This document shows, piece after piece, positions 35,424 to 44,122 of a DNA stretch of 64,000 nucleotides. The notes below the pieces were generated by a model that saw only the letters and a list, made by a program, of their open reading frames with translations, made no database searches and was not told the origin of the DNA. Source of the stretch: JBBSAT01 sp046351235. GTDB taxonomy: Bacteria; Myxococcota_A; Polyangia; Polyangiales; Sandaracinaceae. Position 1 is the stretch's first letter. Every line of letters starts with the position of its first letter. The stretch spans positions 3,193 through 67,192 of the forward strand of contig JAXLYV010000014.1 of the NCBI GenBank assembly GCA_046351235.1. Direction: 5' to 3'. Both the position numbers and the translations under genes were made by a program.

Positions 35424-37136
35424 ATGATGCGCTGGGGACTCCGCCTCGCGGTGCTCGCGCTCGGGCTCTGGCTGGGCGCGCCGCCTCTCGTGGCGCGCGC
35501 CCAGCTCGACGCGGGCGTCCAGCCCGCCCCGCCCGAGCACTCCGACCTGCAGTATCACCTCACGCAGCGCGTGCTCGAGGGCTCGGGCGCGTACGTCGGG
35601 TGGGGGGACACGCTCGTCTCGATCGGCGTCTACACGCTCGACGGCGCGACGGTGCACGCTCGCTACGACTGGGAGTACGGATCTCCCGAGCGCACCGACT
35701 CCAACGTCGTCAGGCGCGAGGTCGTCTTCGACGTCACCAGCCGCAACTACGTCGACGATCGCACCGACCTCGACGACTACGACGGCGAGCCGGGGCCGCT
35801 CGCCACCTGGCTCTGGATTCCACCCGATGTCCGGATCGGCGACCCGGTCCGCGTGCTCGACGAGACCCTCCAGGTGCGCGCGCGCGAGCCCATCGTGGTG
35901 GCGGGCGCGACCCGCGAGTCGATTCACCTCCACGGGACGTCGACCGGTCACCGCGACGACGCGTACGGCCAGTTCACCACGAGCGCGGTGGACGACTACT
36001 GGTTCGATGCCGCGACGGGCATGTTCTTGCGCGAGCACCGCGTCGAGCGAGACACCGGTCGCTTCTCGGGGGACGACGCGGGGTTCACGATGGACCTCCA
36101 GGTGGAGGTCGTCGACGCGAGCTACGCGCCCGCGGTGGGCGCGGTGCCTCCTGCGCCCACGGTGCCGGAGTACGCGCCGCTCGCCGAGGAGAGCTCGGAG
36201 GGGCATCCGGGGGTCGTCTCGCTGCTCTGTCTCGGCGTGGTGCTGCTGATCGGCTACGGTCTCTGGCGACTCGTCCAGAATCCGTATCGGCGATCGGCGT
36301 ACGCCGTGAGCCGGCTCGGCGCGAGCGAGCCGATCCCGCCCGTCGGTGAGCGCTTCTCGCCGGTGCTGGCGCCCTTTCTCCCTCACATGGCCGAGGTGGC
36401 GCGGCGCTCCGGGAGCGCGGTGCTCGTGGCGCGCCGGGGCAGCGAGGTCGTGGGCCTCGCGATCGACGACGCGGATGCGGGGATCCTCGCGGTGCACACC
36501 GAGCTCTCCGATGCAGCCGAAGATCTGCGACGCGAGTCGGGGCGCCTCGAGATCGTGAGCGAGTACCGATACCGCACGCTCGAGAGCGTGGCGCAGGCCT
36601 CACGCGCGACCGGCACGAAGGTCCCGGAACAGGCGTACAACCTCTACGAGACCTACGACCTGCTCTCGCTCACGCTCGCGCCCGACGACCAGCCGCAGGG
36701 CTACGACCCCGAGCTCGTTCGGCGCATGCGCCCCGAGGACGTCGAGGCGGCCTCGCGCGTGGCCGAGCGAGCGTACGGCGCGCGCTGCGATGCGTTCCTG
36801 AAGGCGAGCCTCGAGCTCGGAGACCTCGCGTTCGTCGCCGAAGAAGACGGTGAGATCTACGGTCTCGCGATGGCGACGGTCGTCGGCACGCGCGCGCGCC
36901 TGCACTCGCTCATCGTCGATCCCGATGCGCGCCAGCGTGGCATCGGCAAGGAGCTCTATCGCGCGCGCCTGCGTGCCTGCGCCGATCTCGGCGTCGAGAC
37001 GGTCGTCACCGAGGTCGCGCAGCAGAACCCCGCGGCGATGGACCTCGCCCTCCGCTTCGGCATGAAGAAGATCGACGAGATGTACGTGCAGTCGGCCCGG
37101 CAGGCGCGCGTCGAGATCGCGCCGGTTCATCGGTGA
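35424..37136 (+). CDS. Membrane-anchored protein with cytoplasmic GNAT acetyltransferase domain
   Basis: A 570-residue two-part protein. A signal-like N-terminus (RWGLRLAVLALGLWLGAPPL) leads into a beta-rich domain of about 230 residues with no known family. One membrane segment follows (GVVSLLCLGVVLLIGYGLW, about 261-279). The cytoplasmic half ends in a GNAT domain (about 430-560) with the acetyl-CoA loop LIVDPDARQRGIGKELYRAR and QQNPAAMDLALRFGMKK. The region between about 295 and 425 is unassigned. An external sensing domain joined to an internal acetyltransferase is unusual. The last base pairs overlap the next gene (GTGA). Substrate unknown. Confidence 0.75.
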   Translation: MMRWGLRLAVLALGLWLGAPPLVARAQLDAGVQPAPPEHSDLQYHLTQRVLEGSGAYVGWGDTLVSIGVYTLDGATVHARYDWEYGSPERTDSNVVRREVVFDVTSRNYVDDRTDLDDYDGEPGPLATWLWIPPDVRIGDPVRVLDETLQVRAREPIVVAGATRESIHLHGTSTGHRDDAYGQFTTSAVDDYWFDAATGMFLREHRVERDTGRFSGDDAGFTMDLQVEVVDASYAPAVGAVPPAPTVPEYAPLAEESSEGHPGVVSLLCLGVVLLIGYGLWRLVQNPYRRSAYAVSRLGASEPIPPVGERFSPVLAPFLPHMAEVARRSGSAVLVARRGSEVVGLAIDDADAGILAVHTELSDAAEDLRRESGRLEIVSEYRYRTLESVAQASRATGTKVPEQAYNLYETYDLLSLTLAPDDQPQGYDPELVRRMRPEDVEAASRVAERAYGARCDAFLKASLELGDLAFVAEEDGEIYGLAMATVVGTRARLHSLIVDPDARQRGIGKELYRARLRACADLGVETVVTEVAQQNPAAMDLALRFGMKKIDEMYVQSARQARVEIAPVHR

Positions 37137-38242
37137 GCGCCGTGCCGGCGTGGCTCGGCGAGCCCGAAGAGCTCGCGTGGTGCGCGGCCGAGCGCTCGCT
37201 CGGGGCGCTCGCCGAGCACGCGACGGCCGCGCGGGGTCGCGTGCTCGTCCCCGCTCGTCCCCACGACGAGGCGCGGCAGAGCGTGCGCTACGAGGGCAAT
37301 CGCAGCGTCGTCGTTCCCGCGATCGGGGCGGACGTGGGCGGCCGGCGCTCGTTTCTCTCGGTGAAGGGCTGCGGCGCGGCGGCGCCGATGTACGGCACGG
37401 CGCCCTTCCGCACGGGTGCGCGCGGCTCGCGGGCGATCACGCGCGAGCGCTGGATGGGTGAGGCGCCCTTCGGCGGCCAGGGCGAGGAAGGCGCGCTCGC
37501 GGCGCTGGCGCTCTCGCGGCAGGCGCCGCGCGGTGTGCTCGAGGGTTTCCACTTCGCGCCCACGATCGAGGCGCTCGTGGTGCCGGAGGCGCGCGTCGAG
37601 GAGGCGCTCGCGTTCGCATCGCATCGCGGTCCCGTGGTGCAGGAGCACCGCCTCGTCCCGAGCGACGTGCGGCTCACCTCGCCGACCGGCCGCTCGCTCT
37701 TCGACACGCCCGACGCCGCGCTCGACGCCCTCGGCGTGCGCAGCGTCGACGATCTCGAGGCGTTCCTCGAGCGCTTCGTCGGGACCGCGCTCGCGGCCCT
37801 CACGCTCTTCGCGCGCACGATGCGTCGAGACGACGCGGGCGCCTGGGTGGGCCTCGACTACGACGACGTCTGGCTGGACAAGGACGCCGTGCTCGCGCCC
37901 GACGGCGCGCTCGTGTTCGTGGATCTCGAGGCGCTCGAGTGGATGCCGGTGCATCCGAGCGTCGAAGCACGCGTGCGGCGCCAGGTCGGTCGGAACGCCT
38001 ACGAGGTGCTCTTCGCGTGCGACGTGCTGCTCGAGGCGAGGGCGCGCCTGCGCGGCGCGAGCACGCACGCCGCGAGCAAGCGCGCGGTGCTCGCGGCGCT
38101 GGCCGAGATGGCGGTCGGCGGTGATCCGTGGGTCCGTATCGAGCGCGGCGAATCGGTCGCGCTCGTCGTGCGGACGCCGGTCGGTGAGCAGCGCGTGCGC
38201 TGGCTCGACGGGCTCTCGGGCCCGAGGGGAGAAGGCAGATGA
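37133..38242 (+). CDS. Hypothetical protein
   Basis: A 369-residue soluble protein starting at GTG 37133, coupled to the GNAT gene. A Gly-rich stretch (VKGCGAAAPMYGTAPF), a conserved-looking GEAPFGGQGEEGALAALALS, and WVGLDYDDVWLDKDAVLAPD followed by ALVFVDLEALEW are visible. The last part recalls the catalytic and metal loops of kinase-like folds, but no complete HRD or DFG motif is present, so I do not call it a kinase. Its stop overlaps the next start (ATGA). Confidence 0.65.
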   Translation: MSAVPAWLGEPEELAWCAAERSLGALAEHATAARGRVLVPARPHDEARQSVRYEGNRSVVVPAIGADVGGRRSFLSVKGCGAAAPMYGTAPFRTGARGSRAITRERWMGEAPFGGQGEEGALAALALSRQAPRGVLEGFHFAPTIEALVVPEARVEEALAFASHRGPVVQEHRLVPSDVRLTSPTGRSLFDTPDAALDALGVRSVDDLEAFLERFVGTALAALTLFARTMRRDDAGAWVGLDYDDVWLDKDAVLAPDGALVFVDLEALEWMPVHPSVEARVRRQVGRNAYEVLFACDVLLEARARLRGASTHAASKRAVLAALAEMAVGGDPWVRIERGESVALVVRTPVGEQRVRWLDGLSGPRGEGR

Positions 38243-39726
38243 AGGTCAGCGAGGTCGAGCCGTTGCTCGCCGCGATCCATCGCGGTGACGAAGACGTCGA
38301 GGCGAGCTTCCCGATGATCGAAGCGCTCCTCGAGGGCGGCTTGCTCCGCGAGGCGCCCGATCGGAGCGAAGAGGCCACCAAGCTCGCCGAGCTGCAGGCA
38401 CGCCTGCGCGCGGCGACGAGCGAGGAGGCGCGCCGGGCCCTGCGCTCGGAGGTGCTCGCCCTGAGCGAGGCGCTGGCGAGCCACGGCTCGGGCGCGCTCG
38501 TCGCGATCCCTTCGTCGGACGCGGCGCCTTATCGAGGGTCGAGCGGCGGCAGCGGCAAGCGCCTCGTGCTCACGGCGCGCGGGCGCGCGATGCTGGCCGA
38601 CCTCGCGCAGCGCCTGGAGCGAGGCGGCGCGATGGAGGTCGACGCGTTCGAGCACCACATGGAGCTCTTGCGCACGACCCTCGAGGCGCGGGGCCGGAAG
38701 GCCCGCGCGATCGAGACGCTGCTCGCGCCGCAGGCGAACGATCCCTCGCCGGCCACCTGGCGCAGCGCGGCCATCGGCCTCTCGGTGCGCTCCGAGAGCC
38801 CGGAGCAGATCGCGCGCGTGATGCGCGAGATGGTGACGGCTGGCGGCGCGCGATGTGCGCCCTGGACTCCCTCGCAGCTCGTGGTCGCCGCCGAGGGCCT
38901 CTGCCTCGGCGCGCGCGACCTCGCGGCGCTCGACCCGGGGCTCGCGATCCGCATGCTCATCGATCGACGCGACACGCTCGGCCGCACCGGCCTGCCGCCC
39001 GACGAGACGTTGCGCTCGTCGCTCGTGCTCGCGGCGATGGACCCCGCGTCCTCGCGCGAGGCCCTCGAGCGAGCGAAGCACGTCGCCGCCTCGGACCTCT
39101 CGATTCCTCTCGGCGCGGCGCTCGTCTGCGTCGCGACGGAATCTCTCTCCTCCGGCTCGCTGGCGATGCGAGTCTCCGCAGGCCGCGGCTGGCTCGACAA
39201 CCTCACCTCCGACACGAAGGCCCTCACCGAGGCCCTCGTGCTCGGCCTCGCGACCGGCGCCGATCCTGCCGACGTGGCGCGCCGCATCCGCGGCCACCAC
39301 CAGGAGCTGACGCGTTTCTCGCCCACGGCGACCTTGCCGAGCGCGGCGCTCTTGTCGTGGATCGATGCACCGCTCGACGAGACGCTCGACGACCTGCGCC
39401 TCGCGGCGTCGATCGTGCGCGCGAACCGCCTCGGCTTCGAGACGGGCGAGACGACGGGGCACGCGATCAAGCTCTTGCTGCTGTCGGCGATCCTCGCCGA
39501 GGGCGACGAGGGTGATCCCGAAGAGAAGCTCGCGCTGGGGCTGCGTCTGTCGCGCGGCGTCGCGACGCTCGAGACGGGCAGCATCGCGGCGATCGTCCCG
39601 ATCCTCGCCGGCGCCGCCTCGGCGTACACCAAGCTGATGCTCGACGCGGCCACGCTGTGGGACGACTACGTGCGCACGCAGCGCGGCACGTACGCGTCGG
39701 GCGGCCACTATCACCACTACGGCTGA
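38239..39726 (+). CDS. Hypothetical helical protein
   Basis: A 495-residue soluble helical protein starting at ATG 38239, overlapping the preceding stop. It contains REAPDRSEEATKLAELQARL near residue 40, a central repeat-like helical array from about 150 to 450, and an unusual His/Tyr-rich tail (YASGGHYHHYG). The repeat-like layout suggests a scaffold or solenoid. No known family; third gene of a tightly coupled operon with the GNAT protein. Confidence 0.65.
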   Translation: MKVSEVEPLLAAIHRGDEDVEASFPMIEALLEGGLLREAPDRSEEATKLAELQARLRAATSEEARRALRSEVLALSEALASHGSGALVAIPSSDAAPYRGSSGGSGKRLVLTARGRAMLADLAQRLERGGAMEVDAFEHHMELLRTTLEARGRKARAIETLLAPQANDPSPATWRSAAIGLSVRSESPEQIARVMREMVTAGGARCAPWTPSQLVVAAEGLCLGARDLAALDPGLAIRMLIDRRDTLGRTGLPPDETLRSSLVLAAMDPASSREALERAKHVAASDLSIPLGAALVCVATESLSSGSLAMRVSAGRGWLDNLTSDTKALTEALVLGLATGADPADVARRIRGHHQELTRFSPTATLPSAALLSWIDAPLDETLDDLRLAASIVRANRLGFETGETTGHAIKLLLLSAILAEGDEGDPEEKLALGLRLSRGVATLETGSIAAIVPILAGAASAYTKLMLDAATLWDDYVRTQRGTYASGGHYHHYG

Positions 39727-39808
39727 CGCAGCTCGTCGGGCCGGCGACGCGCTGCGTCGCGAGCCCGATGGAACAGGCAGGAAACTCGCGGCGGTCGCCA
39801 CGCGTATC

Positions 39809-39836
39809 TTTACAGCGAAGGGTCGGTTGTTATAGT
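39809..39836 (+). promoter_or_regulatory. Sigma-70-type promoter of the small conserved ORF
   Basis: TTTACA (39809-39814) and TATAGT (39831-39836) with a 16-bp spacer, in a locally AT-rich patch within GC-rich DNA. The expected start point near 39843 gives a 5' leader of about 60 nt before the ATG at 39902, which has a good AAAGGAG site. This is the best-looking housekeeping promoter in the window. Confidence 0.75.
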
Positions 39837-39901
39837 CGTGGCACGTAGGCTGCTTCTCGAACGAGCAGCAAGTCGGCCTGGGCCCGAAAGGAGACATCGA
39901 C

Positions 39902-40063
39902 ATGCTGCCTCCCTTCATCATCGAGAAGATCCGCCGCCGCGAGGAAGACGAGGCTCGCCGCGAGCAGCGGCCCATGGTCGAGATCCCCATGCCGCCGCCT
40001 CGGCCGCGCGAGGCCGAGAGCGAAGAAGCGCATCGCGGCGTGGTCGTGATCGACCTCGGCTGA
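39902..40063 (+). CDS. Small conserved-looking protein, 53 aa
   Basis: A 53-residue protein: LPPFIIEKIRRREEDEARRE, a Pro-rich acidic middle (VEIPMPPPRPREAESEEA), and a hydrophobic tip HRGVVVIDLG. It is preceded by a near-consensus promoter and by AAAGGAG at 39887-39893, eight bases before the ATG. Codon use is typical of the genome and third positions are G/C. The opening amphipathic helix and the terminal VVVIDL resemble small proteins I recall from other myxobacteria, so I judge it real although it is short. Function unknown. Confidence 0.7.
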   Translation: MLPPFIIEKIRRREEDEARREQRPMVEIPMPPPRPREAESEEAHRGVVVIDLG

Positions 40064-40072
40064 GCCGCGTTG

Positions 40073-40089
40073 CTGGCGCTCGGCGCCAG
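40073..40089 (+). terminator. Short hairpin after the small ORF
   Basis: CTGGCGC-tcg-GCGCCAG, a 7-bp stem with a 3-base loop, ten bases after the TGA of the 53-residue gene and followed by AAATC rather than a T-run. It could end the small transcript or act as a processing or stabilising structure. Confidence 0.45.
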
Positions 40090-40214
40090 AAATCGGACGC
40101 TGCTCCGCCCGGCCACCGGCGACGATCGCCGCGCTGCGACCTCTCCCCACACGACATGCGCGCCCGGGCGTGACGTCAAGGCGCGCATTTCTCGTTCGGG
40201 GCTATCATCCCTGC

Positions 40215-41504
40215 GTGCCGGCTCGCCGCGCTCTCGGACTGCTCGCCTACGTCCTCGCGGTCGCTGGTCTGCTCGACGCGTCCGCCGCCCGCGCGCAGGA
40301 CGGCGACTTCGATCCCGACAACCGCGAATGGAATGGCCTCTCGGAGCTGCTCGGCGTCGCCGAGTCGAGCCTCTCGGCCCATCCCGTCGTCGCGCGCCAG
40401 CTCGATGCCTCGTCGCTCGGGCCGCACGACGCCGTGATCCTGCTGGCTCCGCTCGAGCGGCCGCTGGCCGAGCCGCTCGTGGCGTTGATGCGCGAGGGCG
40501 GGCGCGTCGTCGTCGCCGACGACTACGGGGCGAGCGGCGCGATCCTCGACACGTTCCACATCGAGCGGCGCGCGCCGCTGCCGGACGCGGACGCCCTGCG
40601 CCTGCGCGGCAACCCGCAGCTGCTCGTCGCGCATCCGGCGATGCAACATCCGCTCGCCGTCGGTGTCGACGCGCTCGTGACCAACCACCCGCAGGTCGTC
40701 GTGCACCACCCGACCGGCGACGGAGCGCCGCTGCCGCCGATCTTCGAGATCTCGCCGGGAGAGGCGGTCGTGCTCGCGGGCGCGGTGGGCGATGGCCCGG
40801 CCGAGCAGGGGCGGCTGGTCGTGCTCTCGGATCCGAGCGTTCTCATCAACAACATGCTCGAGATGCGCGGCAACCGGCGCTTCGCCGAGAACCTCGTCGC
40901 GTTCGTGGCGCGCCCGGACGGCCATCTGTTCATCGTGCCGCCCGATGGCGTCGTGGTCGGGCACTACGGCGGCTCCGCGCTCGAGGACCCGCTCACCGAG
41001 CTGCGATCGGCGCTCGCGGCGATCGACCGCGCGTCGCTCCCGCCCGAGGCATTGCGCGTCGCCGCTGCCTCGCTCGCCGCGATCCTGCTTCTCTTCGCCG
41101 TCGGCGTGCTCCCCAAGGGCTCCCCCTACGGCAGCGCCTCGTTCGCGACCCGCCCGGTCGCCGAGGGTGGCTTCGTCGGGCGGGTGGGGTGGTACTCGGC
41201 GCGACCGGGGGACCTCACCGAGCCCTTCCTCGTGTACAAGTTCGAGCTGGAGACGGAGCTCCATGCCCGTCTCGGGCTCTCGGGTCGGTCTTCGGTGATG
41301 GACGTGGTGGACGCGATGCAGAAGCGAGGGCTCTCGGGAGCCGAGATCGAGCGCGCGCGTGCGCTCTTGCTCGACCTCTCGCGCACGGCCGATCGGGCCG
41401 AGCGACAGGTGGGTGATCACCAGGTGCCGGAGGCGCGGCTCGCGGATCTGGTCGCGCGCGGCGACGCCCTGCTCGCGCGGGTCGGCGCTCGGGGGGCGGC
41501 GTGA
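40215..41504 (+). CDS. DUF4350 domain-containing membrane protein
   Basis: A protein of about 429 residues with a signal or membrane segment at the N-terminus, a DUF4350-type domain (HDAVILLAPLERPLAEPLVA, then GGRVVVADDYGASG and LVVLSDPSVLINNML) and a membrane segment near residue 290 (AAASLAAILLLFAVGVL). DUF4350 proteins are regularly encoded with MoxR ATPases and DUF58 proteins, as here. Start chosen at GTG 40215 because TATCAT at 40203-40208 sits six bases before it; an in-frame codon at 40170 would add 15 residues. Its stop overlaps the moxR start (GTGA). Confidence 0.82.
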   Translation: MPARRALGLLAYVLAVAGLLDASAARAQDGDFDPDNREWNGLSELLGVAESSLSAHPVVARQLDASSLGPHDAVILLAPLERPLAEPLVALMREGGRVVVADDYGASGAILDTFHIERRAPLPDADALRLRGNPQLLVAHPAMQHPLAVGVDALVTNHPQVVVHHPTGDGAPLPPIFEISPGEAVVLAGAVGDGPAEQGRLVVLSDPSVLINNMLEMRGNRRFAENLVAFVARPDGHLFIVPPDGVVVGHYGGSALEDPLTELRSALAAIDRASLPPEALRVAAASLAAILLLFAVGVLPKGSPYGSASFATRPVAEGGFVGRVGWYSARPGDLTEPFLVYKFELETELHARLGLSGRSSVMDVVDAMQKRGLSGAEIERARALLLDLSRTADRAERQVGDHQVPEARLADLVARGDALLARVGARGAA

Positions 41505-42487
41505 GCGACGGGACGCTCCGCGAGGGCACGGGCCCCATCGAGCCGCACGAGCTGGCCGAGGTGTCGGCGCGCGCGAACGCCGTGATCGACGAGGTGCAGC
41601 GCGTCTACGTCGGCACGCGCCAGGTGCCCGAGCTCCTGCTCGTGACCTTGCTCGCCCGCGGCCATGCGCTGCTCGAGGGCGTGCCCGGCGTCGCGAAGAC
41701 CACGCTCTGCAAGGCGTTCGCGGCCACGCTCGGATCGTCCTTCCGGCGCATCCAGTTCACGCCGGACCTGCTGCCCGCCGACATCACGGGCACCTACGTG
41801 TTCTCGCCGAAGGAAGGCACGTTCACGCTCCGCGAGGGGCCGATCTTCACGAACGTCCTGCTCGGCGACGAGATCAACCGTGCGCCGGCCAAGACGCAGA
41901 GCGCGCTGCTCGAGGCGATGCAAGAGCACCAGGCCACGATCGAGGGCGACACGCGGCCGCTGCCGGCGCCCTTCATCGTGCTGGCGACGCAGAACCCCGT
42001 GGAGCAGGCGGGCACGTACCCGCTTCCCGAGGCGCAGATCGATCGCTTCCTCGTGCGCATCATGATCGGCTACCCGGCGGCGCGCGACGAGAAGACCGTG
42101 CTGCGCCGCTTCCTCGAGGGCAGCCCGGAGGCGCGCCGCGTGCTCGACGCCGCGCAGGTGCGGCATCTGCAGGCGCTGGTGGGGCGCGTGCACGTCGAGG
42201 AGGAGATCCTCGACTACGTCGTGCGCCTCGCGACGTACACGCGGCAGCAAGCGCGCGTGCTCCTCGGCGTCTCGCCGCGCGCCTCGCTGGCGCTCGTGTC
42301 CGCGGCGCGCGCGCGAGCGTTGATCGCGGGCCGCCCCTTCGTGTTGCCCGACGACGTGAAGGCGCTCGCCGCGCCCGTGCTCGCGCATCGTCTCGTGCTC
42401 ACGCCGGAGGCCGAGATGGAGGGCACGAGCCGCCAGGATCTGGTGCAGAAGGCGCTCGCCGAGGTCCCGCACCGGCGCGAGGCCTGA
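41501..42487 (+). CDS. MoxR-family AAA+ ATPase
   Basis: A 328-residue AAA+ ATPase. Walker A is GVPGVAKTT (about 60-68), Walker B NVLLGDEINRAP (119-130), sensor 1 APFIVLATQNPVEQ and the sensor 2 region ASLALVSAARARALIAG. MoxR ATPases act as chaperones for metal-centre insertion or complex assembly, together with DUF58 and VWA proteins. The GTG start overlaps the DUF4350 stop, and the DUF58 gene follows after 6 bp, giving the standard three-gene module. Confidence 0.93.
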   Translation: MSDGTLREGTGPIEPHELAEVSARANAVIDEVQRVYVGTRQVPELLLVTLLARGHALLEGVPGVAKTTLCKAFAATLGSSFRRIQFTPDLLPADITGTYVFSPKEGTFTLREGPIFTNVLLGDEINRAPAKTQSALLEAMQEHQATIEGDTRPLPAPFIVLATQNPVEQAGTYPLPEAQIDRFLVRIMIGYPAARDEKTVLRRFLEGSPEARRVLDAAQVRHLQALVGRVHVEEEILDYVVRLATYTRQQARVLLGVSPRASLALVSAARARALIAGRPFVLPDDVKALAAPVLAHRLVLTPEAEMEGTSRQDLVQKALAEVPHRREA

Positions 42488-42493
42488 CGCGTC

Positions 42494-44122
42494 GTGCTGC
42501 CGATCCCCACGCGCACCGCGCTCGCTCTCGCGCTCGCCTCGGCGATCGCGATGGTCGTGGGCGCGCTCCTCGCGTCGGCGGTCGCGGTGCTGGTGGGGAG
42601 CTCGATCGCGCTGGTGCTGGCCGTCGCGCTCATGCTCACGATGCCGCTCGGGCGCCGCGTGCGGCGCGAGCGTCTCGAGTTCGCGTGGTGGCTCGCGCAC
42701 GGCGATCCGGGCGCGGGCGGCGGCGCGGTCGTCCCGCGGACACCCTTCGAGGTGCGCTGCTTCGTGCGTCATCGCGGCGACGATCGGCTCCTCCTGACGA
42801 ACGTCGAGCCGATCATCCCGGGCGGCGCCACGATGGCCGACGACGAGCCGCTCGCGATGGAGGTCTCGCCGGGCGCGCGCGCCGAGCTCTCGTTCCGGCT
42901 GGTGGCGCACGCGGCGGGGCGCGTCGTGCTGCACGGGCTCGCGGTGACGCTCTCGGGGCCGCTCGGTCTCTTCGAGGTGCCGCTCTACTTCCCGAACCCG
43001 CTCGTGATCAAGGTGCTCCCGCAGGCGGCGGCGCGCGTCCCGCGGGCGGCGCGCGCGCAGACCGGCGTCACCGTGGAGCGCAGCGGCGCGAGCCTGGTCG
43101 CGAGCGGCGGCGGCACCGAGCTCAAGGAGATCCGCGACATGGTGCCGGGCGACGCGTTCAAGCAGATCGCCTGGAAGGCGAGCGCGCGCCGCGGGCGGCT
43201 GCTCGTGCGCGAGGTGGAGCAGGAGGTCGAAGAGACGCGCTACGTGGTGCTCGACGTGAGCGGCACGATGCGCGGCGGCGCGCTCGGCGCGCGCAAGCTC
43301 GACCACGCGATCGAGGCGATCGCGGCGCACGCGCGGCGCGGCCTGGCCGCCGGCGATCAAGTCGGCCTCGTCACCGTGGACGGCCGCGTGCTCGCGCACG
43401 TGCCGGCCCACGACGGGGCGGCGCAGCTCCTGCGCATCTTCGAGGCGCTGCTCGCCGCGACCGAGGTCGTGGACGAGGACCTGACCGACGCCGACGAGCT
43501 CGACGTGATCGGCGTCGTCGGCCGCTACCTGCGCCAGCAGGACGGCATCGACTTCGTCCTGAACCGCACCGAGTGGAACGTGCCGCTCATGCTCCGGCAC
43601 GTGCAGAAGGCGCTCGCGCAGACGGAAGCGGCCGATCCCGCGAAGGTGACGCCCGTCGTGGCCTCCACGCCGGCGAGCGCGCTCTTGCGGCGCTTCTGCA
43701 AGACGCGCGGCATCCCGCTCCCGTACCGCGCCGATCCGCGCGATGGCGCGAAGGCGCCGGGCCTCGCGGCAGCGCTGCGCGAGATCGGCGCGCGCACGAA
43801 GGGCCCGAGCACGATCGGCATCGTCACCGACCTCGATGGCGTGGGCGACCCGACGCCGCTCGTGAGCGCCATCCGCCTGCTGCGCACGCACGGCCACACC
43901 GTCACGATGCTCGTGCCCGACGCGCCGAGCTTCGCACCGCCGCCGAGCTCGACCGCCGAGCGCCTCGTCTTCGACGTCTACGCGCGGGGCGAGCGGCGGC
44001 GCGTCGCCGACATGCGCACGTTGCTCGGCGCGCTCGGTGCGCGCGTCCTCCCGATCCGCGCGAGCGATCCGGCCGCCACGGCCCTCGCGCCGCTCGAGCG
44101 CGGAGCCCGGCGCGCGGCATGA
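42494..44122 (+). CDS. DUF58 domain-containing protein
   Basis: A 542-residue protein with two N-terminal membrane segments (LALALASAIAMVVGALLASA and VAVLVGSSIALVLAVALML), a beta-rich middle, and the DUF58 signature GTELKEIRDMVPGDAFKQIA WKASAR followed by a VWA-like domain (YVVLDVSGTMRGG, a MIDAS-type DxSxT variant). It probably binds the MoxR ATPase. GTG start at 42494. The stop overlaps the ATG of rsmA (ATGA). Confidence 0.9.
   Translation: MLPIPTRTALALALASAIAMVVGALLASAVAVLVGSSIALVLAVALMLTMPLGRRVRRERLEFAWWLAHGDPGAGGGAVVPRTPFEVRCFVRHRGDDRLLLTNVEPIIPGGATMADDEPLAMEVSPGARAELSFRLVAHAAGRVVLHGLAVTLSGPLGLFEVPLYFPNPLVIKVLPQAAARVPRAARAQTGVTVERSGASLVASGGGTELKEIRDMVPGDAFKQIAWKASARRGRLLVREVEQEVEETRYVVLDVSGTMRGGALGARKLDHAIEAIAAHARRGLAAGDQVGLVTVDGRVLAHVPAHDGAAQLLRIFEALLAATEVVDEDLTDADELDVIGVVGRYLRQQDGIDFVLNRTEWNVPLMLRHVQKALAQTEAADPAKVTPVVASTPASALLRRFCKTRGIPLPYRADPRDGAKAPGLAAALREIGARTKGPSTIGIVTDLDGVGDPTPLVSAIRLLRTHGHTVTMLVPDAPSFAPPPSSTAERLVFDVYARGERRRVADMRTLLGALGARVLPIRASDPAATALAPLERGARRAA

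Noticed and set aside
37133..38242. Kinase-like call for the second gene of the GNAT operon
   Set aside because: A DYDDVWLDKD and VFVDLEALEW region recalls kinase loops, but no complete catalytic or ATP-binding motif is visible.
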